Of a DNA stretch of 64,000 nt, positions 9,916 through 19,337 are shown piece after piece. This DNA comes from Desulfitobacterium chlororespirans DSM 11544 (lineage in GTDB: Bacteria; Bacillota; Desulfitobacteriia; Desulfitobacteriales; Desulfitobacteriaceae): contig NZ_FRDN01000005.1 of assembly GCF_900143285.1 (NCBI RefSeq), forward strand, positions 33,362 through 97,361, written 5' to 3'. How positions within the stretch are numbered: position 1 is the stretch's first letter; each line of letters starts with the position of its first letter. The notes under the pieces were generated by a model. It saw only the letters and a list, made by a program, of their open reading frames with translations. It searched no databases and was not told where the DNA came from. Made by a program: the position numbers and the translations under genes.

Positions 9916-11850
9916 CTTTTTCACTGCTGAAGTTTTTAGTTGAATATTGTATTTTTCAATCTTGCGGTACAAGGTGTTGCGGGACATCTTCAAGGCTTTT
10001 GCCGTTTGAAAGATATTGCCGTTATAGCTTTCCAGCAGGTTGATGATGTGTTCCCGTTCTGATTCCCCGATTCGGGGAGTAAGTGGTGTGGATTGAGAGG
10101 TCGGATTTTGAGAGGGCAAAATATATTCAGGTAAAAATTCGGGAGTAATTTCTAGGCCTTCGGACAAAATCAACGCTTTTTCAATGACGTTTTTTAACTC
10201 CCTGACATTTCCCGGCCAACTGTAGCTGCAAAGGATTTGCAGAGCGGCCGGATGGATTTGTTTGGATGGAACATTGTATTGCCTGGATAGTTCGGATATA
10301 AAATATTCCGCCAATAAAGGAATATCGCATTTTCGTTCATGGAGCGGCGGTAGGTTGATCTCAATGACGTTGAGCCGATAATAGAGATCCTGACGGAATT
10401 GCCCTAGTCTGACCAGCTCTGCCATATCTTTATTGGTTGCGGCGATAATGCGCACATCCACTTTTTTAGGCTTATTGGAGTTTATCCGCGTGATGGTCCG
10501 CTCCTGGAGGAATCTCAGGAGAGTTACCTGCATGTCCAGGGGCATTTCTCCTATTTCGTCCAGAAGCAGAGTTCCTTCATGAGCATGTTCGAATTTTCCG
10601 ATGGAACCATGGGCACGGGCACCGGTAAAAGCCCCTTCTTCATAGCCAAAAAGTTCACTATGAAGCAAATCCTTGGGCAGTGCTCCGCAATTGATAGCTA
10701 CAAAATTGCCTTTCCGGCCGCTGCGTTGATGGATGGCTTTAGCCACCACTTCTTTGCCTGTCCCGGTTTCCCCCAACAGCAACACATTGGATGGGAATTT
10801 GGCGGTTTTTTGAACGATGCTGTCTACCTTGGACCAAGCGGTGCTTTCACCGATATAGTCAATCCCATGAGGTTTGGAGAGCTTATGGGGAGCAGAAACG
10901 GGGCCTTGATTTTTGAAAATAAGCAGGGTATGGACTTCACCGCTAAGAAGCCGAATCTGCCGTTTTCTGAGCAGCCGGCAGCGGAAGGGTTCTCTTTTAT
11001 GGGGTGTGAAATTTGTTTTAAACTCAATTTCTTCACTGGGTTGTTCGTAATTGTTGGCGAGGAGACGATTCAAATCATGTTTGTCAGCAAGATAGTTCCC
11101 TAAAGACTTGCCGATTGTGTCGGAACCGGCCAAAGAGCTTGCGAAAACATGGTTTGCTGTATAGATTGTCCCATCCTGCTCCAGAACAAGAACCGGGCTT
11201 GAACAATCATCGATCATTGTTTTGATCCGAGGTCTGAGTTCAAGAGGTTTAGCAGGTTTAGGCCCTGCCATCAGACAATACTCGATGATTTTAGCTGCAG
11301 TGATAGTCATGGCAAGGGCTTTATCGTGAAGGCTGCCAAAGGGATTGACCCCATTGAGGACGGCAACCAATGCATTGTCGATCATAATCGGAGAGCTCAC
11401 GCCGGAATGGTTCTGACTGATAATGCGGTAATGCTCATAGCCGTCGGTTCTCATGGGGATTTTTTCCCTTAAGGCGATGGTGACAGCGCCGTTACCACAA
11501 GTCGCTTCATCGGTATAGGCCCCTAAAGTCCGGGGGTAGTTTTTTAACGGGGTAATCAACTCAAAAACAAACCCATCAGAATCGCAGATGCTGATGTTGC
11601 AATCCAGCAAAGTATAAAGATAGTTCATGACTGGAGCTGCTAAAGACAGTAATTCTGCATATTGGGTTCTTTTTTTCTGCAACAAGGAGGGGTTGCATTT
11701 AGGAAATTCCGTTGACCAGGGATCAAGGCCAAGCTTCCGGCATCGTTCCCATGAGCGGGCCACAGAAGGATGAACTTTGTCTTCCTGGCTCACTCCGCGG
11801 ACTATAAAGTTCTTCCAAGCCTCAAGAATTTCTTCCTGGGTATAATGCAT
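9913..11850 (-). CDS. Sigma-54-dependent transcriptional activator (AcoR-like: GAF, PAS, AAA+, Fis HTH)
   Basis: The protein has about 645 residues. The order is: an N-terminal GAF-like sensory region, a PAS segment (VLVLEQDGTIYTANHVF), an AAA+ domain with Walker A GETGTGKE, the sigma-54 contact loop GAFTGA, Walker B LLLDEIGEMP, and a Fis-type helix-turn-helix (NIFQTAKALKMSRNTLYRKI). The start at 11850 is preferred to an ATG nine codons earlier because GAGGAGG lies 8 bases before it. It is divergent from the acyl-CoA operon, in which two -24/-12 promoters are visible, so it almost certainly controls that operon. The inducer, presumably the operon's substrate or its CoA ester, is unknown. Confidence 0.92.
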   Translation of the reverse strand: MHYTQEEILEAWKNFIVRGVSQEDKVHPSVARSWERCRKLGLDPWSTEFPKCNPSLLQKKRTQYAELLSLAAPVMNYLYTLLDCNISICDSDGFVFELITPLKNYPRTLGAYTDEATCGNGAVTIALREKIPMRTDGYEHYRIISQNHSGVSSPIMIDNALVAVLNGVNPFGSLHDKALAMTITAAKIIEYCLMAGPKPAKPLELRPRIKTMIDDCSSPVLVLEQDGTIYTANHVFASSLAGSDTIGKSLGNYLADKHDLNRLLANNYEQPSEEIEFKTNFTPHKREPFRCRLLRKRQIRLLSGEVHTLLIFKNQGPVSAPHKLSKPHGIDYIGESTAWSKVDSIVQKTAKFPSNVLLLGETGTGKEVVAKAIHQRSGRKGNFVAINCGALPKDLLHSELFGYEEGAFTGARAHGSIGKFEHAHEGTLLLDEIGEMPLDMQVTLLRFLQERTITRINSNKPKKVDVRIIAATNKDMAELVRLGQFRQDLYYRLNVIEINLPPLHERKCDIPLLAEYFISELSRQYNVPSKQIHPAALQILCSYSWPGNVRELKNVIEKALILSEGLEITPEFLPEYILPSQNPTSQSTPLTPRIGESEREHIINLLESYNGNIFQTAKALKMSRNTLYRKIEKYNIQLKTSAVKK

Positions 11851-12065
11851 AGTCACAGCCTCCTCAGAAGAAATCATGGTGAAAGTATCCTTTAAACCTT
11901 TATCTTTTTCCTCTCACTTCGAGAAGCAGTCATGAGCAAAAGGGCTGAAAAGCGGTAATTCGAGGTATTAGTAATAACTTTCCCAATCTTATAGCCATCT
12001 TACACCACATTAATAATATTTTCAACTCCGAACCTTTTCCTAAAAAAACCCGGCTGCGTAAAGTG

Positions 12066-12107
12066 GAACAATTTGTTCAAACAAAGTGTGCCGTATTGTG
12101 AACAATA
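12066..12107 (+). promoter_or_regulatory. Candidate upstream activator sites of the first sigma-54 promoter
   Basis: A perfect palindrome GAACAATTTGTTC (12066-12078) is followed by AAACAAAGTGT (12079-12089) and an inverted repeat TATTGT-GA-ACAATA (12094-12107). They lie 60-100 bases before the -24 box, the usual place for enhancer-type binding sites. The segment 12079-12089 reappears in opposite orientation before the second sigma-54 promoter. Confidence 0.6.
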
Positions 12108-12166
12108 GAACAACTGGTTTTAGGGGTTTCTTCTCTGCTTTAAAGGAAAATGAGGTATTAATGAAT

Positions 12167-12182
12167 TGGCATGAGTTTTGCA
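12167..12182 (+). promoter_or_regulatory. Sigma-54 (-24/-12) promoter of the acyl-CoA operon
   Basis: TGGCATGAGTTTTGCA fits the consensus TGGCAYRNNNNTTGCW in full, with the GG and GC doublets spaced 10 bases apart. It is about 130 bases before the first gene and faces away from the sigma-54 activator gene. Confidence 0.85.
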
Positions 12183-12312
12183 TTGATTATACATTGTCTA
12201 AAAATACAGTTTATGAACAGCAAGGGGGAGGGATCAAAACGCGAGCAATTTTTAGTACATCATTTCACGATTTTGCCGGAATTAAACACACGGCTCAACA
12301 GGAGGTAACAAA

Positions 12313-13080
12313 ATGTCCGAGACTTTATTATGGGAAAAACAAAATGACGGTATCGCGTATGTAATTATTAATAAACCGGAACGCAGAAATGCTATGGATG
12401 CCGATCTGATGGTGAAGATGGTACAAGTTTTGGAGCAACTGGATCAGGATACGGATGTCAGGGTTATCATCCTCAAAGGGCAAGGAGATCACTTCAGCTC
12501 GGGGGGCGATTTGAAAGCGGGGGTCGGCGGTGAGCCCACTGTTGAGAATTCCAGAGCAGCCTTACAAAAGTTTATTTTTGCCGTAAGAAAGATCCAAGAG
12601 ATGGAGAAACCTGTCATTGCTATGGTAAAAGGCTATGCTGTGGGCGGAGGCATGAGCTTAGCCATGGTTTGCGATATTGTTTTTGCGTCGGAGGATGCCA
12701 AATTCAGCTCCAATTTCCTCAAAGTAGGAATTACACCGGAAATGGGTGCTATGCTGCTAATGCCCATGATGATGGGTGCTCAAAGAGCAAAGGAATTGTG
12801 GTTTACAGGAAGAGTTATTGATGCAGCGGAAGCAAAAGAACTGGGATTTGTTAACAGAGTCTATACTGCGGAAGAAATTGAGAACGCTACCCGGAATTTT
12901 GCCGCAGATTTAGCCCAAATGCCTGCTCTTCCGGTTAGAATCACCAAGCGAATTACTAATTCAACCCTGTTTAATTTATTGAACTCAGTGATGGAAGCGG
13001 AGCTTCAATCCACTCCTTTTTGCACTCAGACGGAAGAGCATAAATCTTTAATTGAAGAGTTTAAAAACCGGAAAAAATAA
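12313..13080 (+). CDS. Enoyl-CoA hydratase/isomerase (crotonase family, CaiD-like)
   Basis: The 255-residue protein has the crotonase oxyanion-hole segments SSGGDLKAG (about residue 57) and KGYAVGGGMSLAM (about 100), and a glutamate in VGITPEMGAM (about 131) at a catalytic position. Such enzymes add water to, or shift the double bond of, enoyl-CoA esters; in the carnitine pathway CaiD interconverts crotonobetainyl-CoA and carnitinyl-CoA. ACAGGAGG precedes the ATG. It is the first gene after the sigma-54 promoter and so opens the operon. The exact substrate is not determinable from sequence. Confidence 0.9.
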   Translation: MSETLLWEKQNDGIAYVIINKPERRNAMDADLMVKMVQVLEQLDQDTDVRVIILKGQGDHFSSGGDLKAGVGGEPTVENSRAALQKFIFAVRKIQEMEKPVIAMVKGYAVGGGMSLAMVCDIVFASEDAKFSSNFLKVGITPEMGAMLLMPMMMGAQRAKELWFTGRVIDAAEAKELGFVNRVYTAEEIENATRNFAADLAQMPALPVRITKRITNSTLFNLLNSVMEAELQSTPFCTQTEEHKSLIEEFKNRKK

Positions 13081-13111
13081 GAGCAAGTAATACATGCTGG
13101 GAGGAAGCAAT

Positions 13112-14689
13112 ATGACCAATGAACAGCTGAGCCGGAAATCTCCGTGGTTTTCATATCTGGGGTTATTATTGGGAACTTTCACCATGATCGAGGCAATGGC
13201 CTTTCAAATTCCCGCTTTGCCGGTGCTGACGAAGGAATTTGGAGTCCCGGTAGCCACGGCAGCCTTGATCAGCCTGTGCTATTACCTGACGGCCACCGTG
13301 TGCGGCCCCGTCTTTGGCAATATTGCCGATCAGATAGGCCGCAAACGCATTGCCATGATCGGTATGATAATTTTTGCCGTCAGTGAATTTATGGCTGCTT
13401 TTGCCACCAACTATCCCTTTTTCTTATTGGCCAGATTGTGCCAGGGAATTGGCGTGGCGGCCGTTCTCCCGGCCGGCCTTTCCTATGCCAGCTATTTATT
13501 TCCGCCCAACAAGCGGGGAATAGCGGTGGGTGTGTATACTGCCGTCGGGACCTTTGCTTCGGCGATGGGTGGTTTTTTAGGCGGGATTTTGATCGCAAAA
13601 TTTGGTTGGCAATCCCTTTATATTATCAGCGGCGTTTTAGCAGTCCTAGGCATCGCACTGGTACAGATAACGGTTCCCGAGACTCCCACTGTGGAGAGAA
13701 AGCCCTTTGATTATACCGGCTCGATCTTGCTTTTGCTTACCATCGGAACTTGGTTATCTCTTTCCGTACTGGTTGCCAATTTTGGCTGGGTATCACCCTA
13801 TACTCTGGGTATGCTGGGGTTAGCCCTTGTTTTTGCCATAAGTTTCTGGAATGTGGAGAAAAGAACCAGTCACCCCTTTATGGACTTATCCATCCTTAAA
13901 AACCGCTACTTTGCTGCACCGATCCTGCTCTATTTCTTTATTGCTCTCTGCTCCCAAGGCTCCGTATTTACAAACTCCTACTTTGTTACAGCCAAACCGG
14001 GATTAGGCACGGCTTATGTAGGCATTATGACAGGATCGATTTACCTGGCCGGAGCGGTAACGTCCCTGCTCAGCGGCAAATTGATCGATTCTTTTAAAAT
14101 TAAAACCGTTTTGCTGATAGGAATGGGAACCTTTATCGTCGGTACGCTGCTTTATTCCCAGTACACAGTGGACACGCCCTTTTGGTATATTGTCCTGACT
14201 TTGGTTTTTATGTCCGGTTCTTTGTTGTTTATTGCCCCTGCCTGCATGAAAATGTCCATGTCCGCCGTCCCTCCGGAAAAGCTCGGCAGCGGCTCAGGAA
14301 CTTATATCATGATTCGCGATTTAGGAAGTCCCAGCGGGCAAACGACCATGCTGGCTGCCTTTGGAGCGATTTCAGCCTCATCTCTGGCTACGGAGATAGC
14401 TGCTGAAGCTCAGAACTCGGGAGTAAGTCAGGACATGATACCGACCGTGGTGGAAGCGGGGAAAACAGCCGGTAAAGTTATTGACCCGGCCTTAACGGAT
14501 CATCTGGCCAAGATTGGGGTTAGCTTTCAGGATCTCTATGCTAAGGCCAATTTCGATGGCATGGTCATTGCGATCAACCAGATGAGTACGATCATTATTG
14601 CCATAGCGGTAGCAGCTTTTATAGCAGCAGTATTTGTCTTGCCGAATACCAATAGCAGCCCCGGTGACCTTGACCAAAGAAACAAATAA
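13112..14689 (+). CDS. MFS transporter, drug:H+ antiporter-like
   Basis: About 525 residues with at least 12, perhaps 14, hydrophobic segments. The MFS loop motif between helices 2 and 3 reads GNIADQIGRKRIAM, and the motif C-like region of helix 5 is rich in glycine (GTFASAMGGFLGG). The late loop (about residues 430-475) is unusually long. The start at 13112 is chosen because GGGAGG lies 7 bases before it. In this operon it should import the carbon/electron-acceptor substrate or export the reduced product. It takes the place the BCCT carrier CaiT holds in carnitine operons, which argues that the substrate is not necessarily a betaine. Confidence 0.85.
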   Translation: MTNEQLSRKSPWFSYLGLLLGTFTMIEAMAFQIPALPVLTKEFGVPVATAALISLCYYLTATVCGPVFGNIADQIGRKRIAMIGMIIFAVSEFMAAFATNYPFFLLARLCQGIGVAAVLPAGLSYASYLFPPNKRGIAVGVYTAVGTFASAMGGFLGGILIAKFGWQSLYIISGVLAVLGIALVQITVPETPTVERKPFDYTGSILLLLTIGTWLSLSVLVANFGWVSPYTLGMLGLALVFAISFWNVEKRTSHPFMDLSILKNRYFAAPILLYFFIALCSQGSVFTNSYFVTAKPGLGTAYVGIMTGSIYLAGAVTSLLSGKLIDSFKIKTVLLIGMGTFIVGTLLYSQYTVDTPFWYIVLTLVFMSGSLLFIAPACMKMSMSAVPPEKLGSGSGTYIMIRDLGSPSGQTTMLAAFGAISASSLATEIAAEAQNSGVSQDMIPTVVEAGKTAGKVIDPALTDHLAKIGVSFQDLYAKANFDGMVIAINQMSTIIIAIAVAAFIAAVFVLPNTNSSPGDLDQRNK

Positions 14690-14717
14690 AATACTTTCTA
14701 AGCATAAGGGCAATCAG

Positions 14718-14770
14718 CGGCTTCACCTCATTTGCGAGTATGCGTTTAAGGCTCGGTGAAGCCGGGTTTT
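14718..14770 (+). terminator. Terminator within the acyl-CoA gene cluster
   Basis: CGGCTTCACC (14718-14727) pairs perfectly with GGTGAAGCCG (14755-14764), followed by GGTTTTCTT. It separates the crotonase-MFS pair from a second sigma-54 promoter, so the cluster is at least two transcription units. Confidence 0.7.
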
Positions 14771-14780
14771 CTTCATTGTG

Positions 14781-14820
14781 AAAGTGTTGGCATGGAACAC
14801 TTTGACTGAACACTTTGTTT
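14781..14820 (+). promoter_or_regulatory. Candidate activator sites of the second sigma-54 promoter
   Basis: AAAGTGTT (14781-14788) and AACACTTT (14796-14803) form an inverted repeat with a 7-base spacer, and AACACTTT recurs at 14809-14816. ACACTTTGTTT (14810-14820) is the reverse complement of 12079-12089 before the first sigma-54 promoter. The distance to the -24 box is about 86 bases. Confidence 0.6.
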
Positions 14821-14905
14821 CGTTTTTAGGGAGTGGAAGAAGTTTCCTTATGAGATTTTCCAGTAATATCAGGACAAAGAGGCTATTTTGCTTCCGTCTT
14901 CGAGT

Positions 14906-14921
14906 TGGCATCATTCTTGCT
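14906..14921 (+). promoter_or_regulatory. Second sigma-54 (-24/-12) promoter
   Basis: TGGCATCATTCTTGCT matches the -24/-12 consensus with correct spacing. It is 54 bases before the CoA-transferase start codon. Confidence 0.85.
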
Positions 14922-14974
14922 TTATATAGATTCGACGCTACCATGCATGACAGATTGAAAGGAGAAAGAGCAGC

Positions 14975-16189
14975 ATGAAAAAGTCTGAAATTCCAAAGTT
15001 TGGGAACCTGCAGGGGTTAAAGGTGATTACATCCGGGTCGGCAATTGCAGGCCCTTTTGCCGGGGCGCTTTTTGCGGAGCAGGGTGCTGAAGTTATTTAC
15101 CTGGAGAATACGGCTGTTCCCGATATGTTTCGTATGTTTGGAGACGTTTGGTCGAGTGAGCATAGAAACGAGAGAACCATGGCCCTGGATATTCAGTCTC
15201 CCGAAGGCCGGGAAATACTGGTTAAACTTGTCCAATGGTGCGATATCCTGATTGAATCCTCCAAAGGAGGTACTTGGACCAAGTGGGGGCTGACGGACGA
15301 ATTTCTCTGGGGGATCAATCCCAAACTGGTGATCACTCATGTTTCAGGTTTTGGACTGACAGGTGATCCGGACTACATCAAACGAGGATCTTTTGATCCG
15401 ATCGGTCAGGCCTTCAGCGGTTACATGGCCATTAATGGAGAACCGGAACCGGCCCCGCCTTATGCACCAAAGCCCTTTACCGGGGATTATGTGACGGCCT
15501 TGAACACCACCTGGGCCACCCTGGCGGCACTCTACCGGACCCAGCAAACCGGGGTAGGAGAAAGTGTTGATGTGGCTCAGTATGAGTGCCTGGTCCGTAT
15601 TCAAGGGAATTTTCTCCTGGAAGGAGTTAATTCCGGCAAACAACCGCCCCGTATGGGCAATAAAGATCTGAAATCCGCCCTGGAAAACGTCCAAAAATGC
15701 AAGGATGGCAATTACGTCATGCTGGCCTTAGGGGGAGGCGCAGTCTTAAGGAGAGTTGAAAAACTTTGGGGCCTCGACGGTGACCCGGATTTTCAGGAGC
15801 CTCATACCGTGATCTTCAAAGAGGATGGCCCCCGCGCTGAGAAATTTGTGGAAGCTGCTGTTGAGTTTTGCCGGACCCATACTGCCGAAGAAGTGGATCG
15901 GATCATGAACGAAAATCAAATCCCCTGCAGTATCGTCATGACTTATGACAAAATGCTGGATAATCCTCAGTACAAAGCCAGGGAGACCATCACGGAATGG
16001 TATGACGAGATCAGCGGACGCAGGATCAAAGGGGTGGCACCCATTCCCAGGTTCAGGAACAACCCAAGCCAAGTTTTCCGCAGCGGGCATACCTACGGTA
16101 TGGACAATGAGGATGTGCTGAGTGAGTTTGGCTATAGCGAAAATGAGATCAAAGCTTTCTATGACAAAGGTGTTATTAAGAAAAAATAG
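14975..16189 (+). CDS. Class III CoA-transferase, CaiB-like (copy 1)
   Basis: The 404 residues match CaiB length. The N-terminus (PKFGNLQGLKV, IAGPFAGALFAEQGAEVI) and the C-terminal run (RIKGVAPIPRFRNN, GMDNEDVLSEFGYSENEI) closely follow CaiB of the carnitine pathway. Asp171 in FTGDYVTAL corresponds to the catalytic aspartate that carries the CoA during transfer. It would move CoA between product and substrate acids so that activation costs no ATP in steady state. It is the first gene behind the second sigma-54 promoter. A second copy occurs at 25334. Confidence 0.92.
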   Translation: MKKSEIPKFGNLQGLKVITSGSAIAGPFAGALFAEQGAEVIYLENTAVPDMFRMFGDVWSSEHRNERTMALDIQSPEGREILVKLVQWCDILIESSKGGTWTKWGLTDEFLWGINPKLVITHVSGFGLTGDPDYIKRGSFDPIGQAFSGYMAINGEPEPAPPYAPKPFTGDYVTALNTTWATLAALYRTQQTGVGESVDVAQYECLVRIQGNFLLEGVNSGKQPPRMGNKDLKSALENVQKCKDGNYVMLALGGGAVLRRVEKLWGLDGDPDFQEPHTVIFKEDGPRAEKFVEAAVEFCRTHTAEEVDRIMNENQIPCSIVMTYDKMLDNPQYKARETITEWYDEISGRRIKGVAPIPRFRNNPSQVFRSGHTYGMDNEDVLSEFGYSENEIKAFYDKGVIKKK

Positions 16190-16239
16190 CCCTTTATGTG
16201 CTAAAACGCTTTAACACAAAGAGAATGAGGTGGGAAGTC

Positions 16240-17010
16240 ATGAACATTATTACCTGTTACAAAATTGTTCCGGAAGAGCAGGATATTGTAGTGGAAAAGG
16301 ACCGCAGCCTGTCCTTCGCCCGGGCGGAATGGAAAATCGGGCAATATGATCTGAATGCCGTGGAAGCCGGGGTGGCAATTGCCGAGGCTGCAGGCGGCAA
16401 GGTTATGGCCCTAAGTATTGGCGGCAAGGAGTTGGACAACTCCAAGCTCAAGAAAGGGGTTCTTGCCAGAGGCCCTGAGGAGCTTTATTTGGTCGTTGAC
16501 GAGAAATTAGGGAATGCAGATAGTTACACAACGGCCCAAACCTTAGCAGCCGCCATCCGCAAAATGGGTGAAGTTGACTTGATTATCTGTGGTGAAGGGT
16601 CTTCGGATTTATATGCCCAACAGGTGGGAGCCCAACTGGGTCAGATGCTCAAGGCAGCGACCATCAATGGGATCAGCAAGCTGACAGTGGCTGGAGAGCG
16701 ATTGATAGCCGAGCGCACCCTGGAAAACGAGGTTGAAGTGCTGGAGATTCCCTTGCCTGCAGTGATCTCGGTAACCACGGATATTAACCTGCCCCGGATT
16801 CCCAGCATGAAGAATATTCTGGCCGCCGGCAAGAAGCCGACCACAGCTTGGGATCTCACGGCCATCGGTATGACTGGAGTTGATATTCCCACTGAGGTGG
16901 TAAGCACCCTGGCACCGGAACAAGCGGATCGCAAGAAAGTCCTTTGGGAAGGCGAATCGGAAGAAGTTATACAACAATTGTTTGCGCAAATTCGCAAAGA
17001 ACTTCTTTAA
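16240..17010 (+). CDS. etfB: Electron transfer flavoprotein beta subunit (FixA-like)
   Basis: The 256 residues agree with FixA/EtfB length. The N-terminus MNIITCYKIVPEEQDI and the segment LIICGEGSSDLYAQQVGAQLGQML are typical of the AMP/FAD-binding beta subunit. The start at 16240 is preferred over an upstream ATG because AGGTGGGA lies just before it. It pairs with the alpha subunit 14 bases downstream and should pass electrons between the acyl-CoA dehydrogenase and FixC/FixX, possibly with bifurcation. FixA-type ETF, rather than the classical beta-oxidation form, is suggested by the linked fixC and fixX. Confidence 0.93.
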   Translation: MNIITCYKIVPEEQDIVVEKDRSLSFARAEWKIGQYDLNAVEAGVAIAEAAGGKVMALSIGGKELDNSKLKKGVLARGPEELYLVVDEKLGNADSYTTAQTLAAAIRKMGEVDLIICGEGSSDLYAQQVGAQLGQMLKAATINGISKLTVAGERLIAERTLENEVEVLEIPLPAVISVTTDINLPRIPSMKNILAAGKKPTTAWDLTAIGMTGVDIPTEVVSTLAPEQADRKKVLWEGESEEVIQQLFAQIRKELL

Positions 17011-17024
17011 GGATGGTGAAAGAG

Positions 17025-17972
17025 ATGAGCATTTTGAAAAAAGTTTGGGTACTGGCAGAAAAACAAGCGGGTTTAGGTCAGTTATGCGCGGGCGGACGCC
17101 AGCTGGGAGAAGAAGTATCCGTAATTCTCTGGGGAGAAAAAGAAGAGGCTGACCAAGCCATTCGGATGGGTGCGGATAAAGTATATTGGCTGGGGGCCCT
17201 CAGACCGGAGAGCCTTAGGGAAGATTATGTGGAGACCATTCTGAAGCTGCTCCAGGAAGAAAAGCCGGATGCCCTGTTTGTTCAGCCGACTAGAAGGGGA
17301 AAACTGATTGCCGGCCGTTTGGCAGCGGGGCTGGGAACCTCTGTCCTGGTGGATGCCGTGGAAATCCTGACGGACGGTAATAAGGTTCAAACCCAGCACA
17401 TGGTCTATGGCGGAGCGGCCTTCCGCACCGAAAGAATTCAGCCCCAGACAGCGATCATTACAATCGGCGCCGGCGTGTTTACCCCTCTTGCAGAAGATTC
17501 CGGCCGCCAAGGTACAGTCATCGAGGTGGAATTCGCGGAGCCTGCCATTAGAATCAAGCTCCTGGAGAAAAAGAGCAAAGCAAGTGCAGAGGTCAATCTG
17601 AATGCGGCTAAACGGGTGGTGGGTGTAGGCCGTGGTCTTGTTCAGCAGGAAGACCTCGGGATGGTTGAAGAACTGGCCGGCCTGCTGGAAGCTGAAGTGG
17701 GCTGTTCCCGTCCTCTTGCCGAGGGAATGAACTGGCTGCCCAAAGAGAGGTATATCGGTGTATCCGGTGCCATGCTCAAACCCGATCTTTATCTGGCTTT
17801 GGGTATTTCCGGTCAGGTGCAGCACATGGTGGGAGTCAACCAGGCCAAGGTCATCGTCGCCATCAATAAAGATAAGGCAGCACCGATTTTCAGCCAGGCC
17901 GATTACGGAATCGTGGGGGATTTTTATAAGGTTCTTCCTTCCTTAATTGAGAAGTTTAAGGCGGAGCATTAG
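17025..17972 (+). CDS. etfA: Electron transfer flavoprotein alpha subunit (FixB-like)
   Basis: The 315 residues agree with FixB. The C-terminal FAD-binding domain shows VVGVGRGL, CSRPLAEGMNW, YIGVSGAMLKPDLYLALGIS and INKDKAAPIFSQADYGIVGD, the standard EtfA signature. The ATG at 17025 is chosen because the frame upstream of it overlaps etfB and lacks a ribosome-binding site. It forms a heterodimer with the product of the preceding gene. Confidence 0.94.
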   Translation: MSILKKVWVLAEKQAGLGQLCAGGRQLGEEVSVILWGEKEEADQAIRMGADKVYWLGALRPESLREDYVETILKLLQEEKPDALFVQPTRRGKLIAGRLAAGLGTSVLVDAVEILTDGNKVQTQHMVYGGAAFRTERIQPQTAIITIGAGVFTPLAEDSGRQGTVIEVEFAEPAIRIKLLEKKSKASAEVNLNAAKRVVGVGRGLVQQEDLGMVEELAGLLEAEVGCSRPLAEGMNWLPKERYIGVSGAMLKPDLYLALGISGQVQHMVGVNQAKVIVAINKDKAAPIFSQADYGIVGDFYKVLPSLIEKFKAEH

Positions 17973-18023
17973 ACAGAGCACTAGACAAAGGCAAATATAA
18001 AGAACTTATCGGAGGGAAAGTTA

Positions 18024-19175
18024 ATGGATTTTAGACTGACAGAAGAACAAGAATTGTTGCTAGAAAGCCTCAGAGAAGTCATGGCCAGGGATTGTACGGA
18101 AGACTATATGAAAGAATGCTACGAAAAAGGCGAGCATCCCACAAAGTTTGTCCAGGCCCTTATGGATAATGGCTTTGGCATGTTAGGGGTTCCGGAAGAA
18201 CACGGCGGCACCCCGGTGGATAACCTGACCATGATGCTGGTTGCAGAAGAAATCACCAGGAACGGCGGTCCTCACTTTGTGTTCGGACAGGCATTATCCA
18301 TCGCCGATATGCTCCACTTTGGTTCCGAGGAGCAAATCGCCGATACCATGGCTGTGGTGCAAAGCGGCGGAGTTGCCTTCGTCCTGGGTTTTACAGAGCC
18401 TCAAGCCGGTTCCGACAGCAGTGCCGCCACCACCACCTATACCCGCAGAAATGGCAAGGTCTATATCAACGGCCACAAAACCTTCATGAGCGGAGCGCTG
18501 CGGGCACCCTATATGCTTTGCCTGGCCCGCAATTCGGAAGAGGCCGGCCATGCCGACAAACGCAATGCCTTTAGTATGTGGTGGGTGCCTATGAATGCTC
18601 CCGGCATTAAGATCGAAAAGCTGGAAAAGATCGGCTGGCATATGCAGGACACTTGTGAAGTTTACCTGGAGGATGTGGAAGTCGAAGAAAAGGATCTCGT
18701 CGGTGTGGAAGGCAATGGCTTTATGCAAGTCTTGTACAACTTTGAGATGGAACGCTTGTTGATGGCTGCCTCGGTGCTGGGCATGGCGGAGTGCGCTTTT
18801 GAAGATGCCGTCCGTTACGCCAACCAACGGGTGCAGTTTGGCAAGACGATTGGCTCCTTCCAGCTGATTCAGGAAAAAATCACCTTTATGAAGGCTAAAA
18901 TCGAGAATATGAAAAATATGGTCTACAAATGCGCCTGGGAAGTGGACAACGGGCTGCCCGTGCAAATCTCTTCGGCGATTGCCAAATTATATTGTGCACA
19001 AGCAGCCAATGAAGTCATTGACGATGCCCTGCAGATCATGGGCGGAATCGGCTACACCAAAGATGCCCGTATCTCCAGGTTATGGCTGGATGCCCGGGTC
19101 TTCAGGATCGGCGGCGGTACGGATGAGATCATGATTCACGCCGCGGGAAGAGCCATTTTAAAACACTATAAATAA
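18024..19175 (+). CDS. Acyl-CoA dehydrogenase (CaiA-like)
   Basis: The 383 residues carry all acyl-CoA dehydrogenase hallmarks: N-terminal helical domain (MDFRLTEEQELLLESLREVM), FAD motifs FTEPQAGSD and GHKTFMSG, and a C-terminal helical domain with RVQFGKTIGSFQLIQ, LQIMGGIGYTKD and RIGGGTDEIM. The N-terminus resembles CaiA, the crotonobetainyl-CoA reductase. Working with the adjacent ETF it could reduce an enoyl-CoA as a respiratory electron acceptor, or oxidise an acyl-CoA; gene company favours reduction. GGAGGGAAAG precedes the ATG. Confidence 0.92.
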   Translation: MDFRLTEEQELLLESLREVMARDCTEDYMKECYEKGEHPTKFVQALMDNGFGMLGVPEEHGGTPVDNLTMMLVAEEITRNGGPHFVFGQALSIADMLHFGSEEQIADTMAVVQSGGVAFVLGFTEPQAGSDSSAATTTYTRRNGKVYINGHKTFMSGALRAPYMLCLARNSEEAGHADKRNAFSMWWVPMNAPGIKIEKLEKIGWHMQDTCEVYLEDVEVEEKDLVGVEGNGFMQVLYNFEMERLLMAASVLGMAECAFEDAVRYANQRVQFGKTIGSFQLIQEKITFMKAKIENMKNMVYKCAWEVDNGLPVQISSAIAKLYCAQAANEVIDDALQIMGGIGYTKDARISRLWLDARVFRIGGGTDEIMIHAAGRAILKHYK

Positions 19176-19337
19176 ACCGCCGGGGGCAGCTTATCACTAT
19201 TTTCTTAATCCTTTAGGTAAGTATTTATTTCCCCGAATTAAAGGAAAAGAGGTGCCAAAGAATTAGGCGGATGGGGAAAGAAATATATTTCTCTGCAGAA
19301 CTTATATAGCCTATTTTTTAAAAGGAAGGGATAAGAC

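Noticed and set aside
12086-12364. 92-codon frame before the crotonase gene
   Set aside because: It runs through the sigma-54 promoter and into the crotonase start in another frame; the composition is not protein-like.
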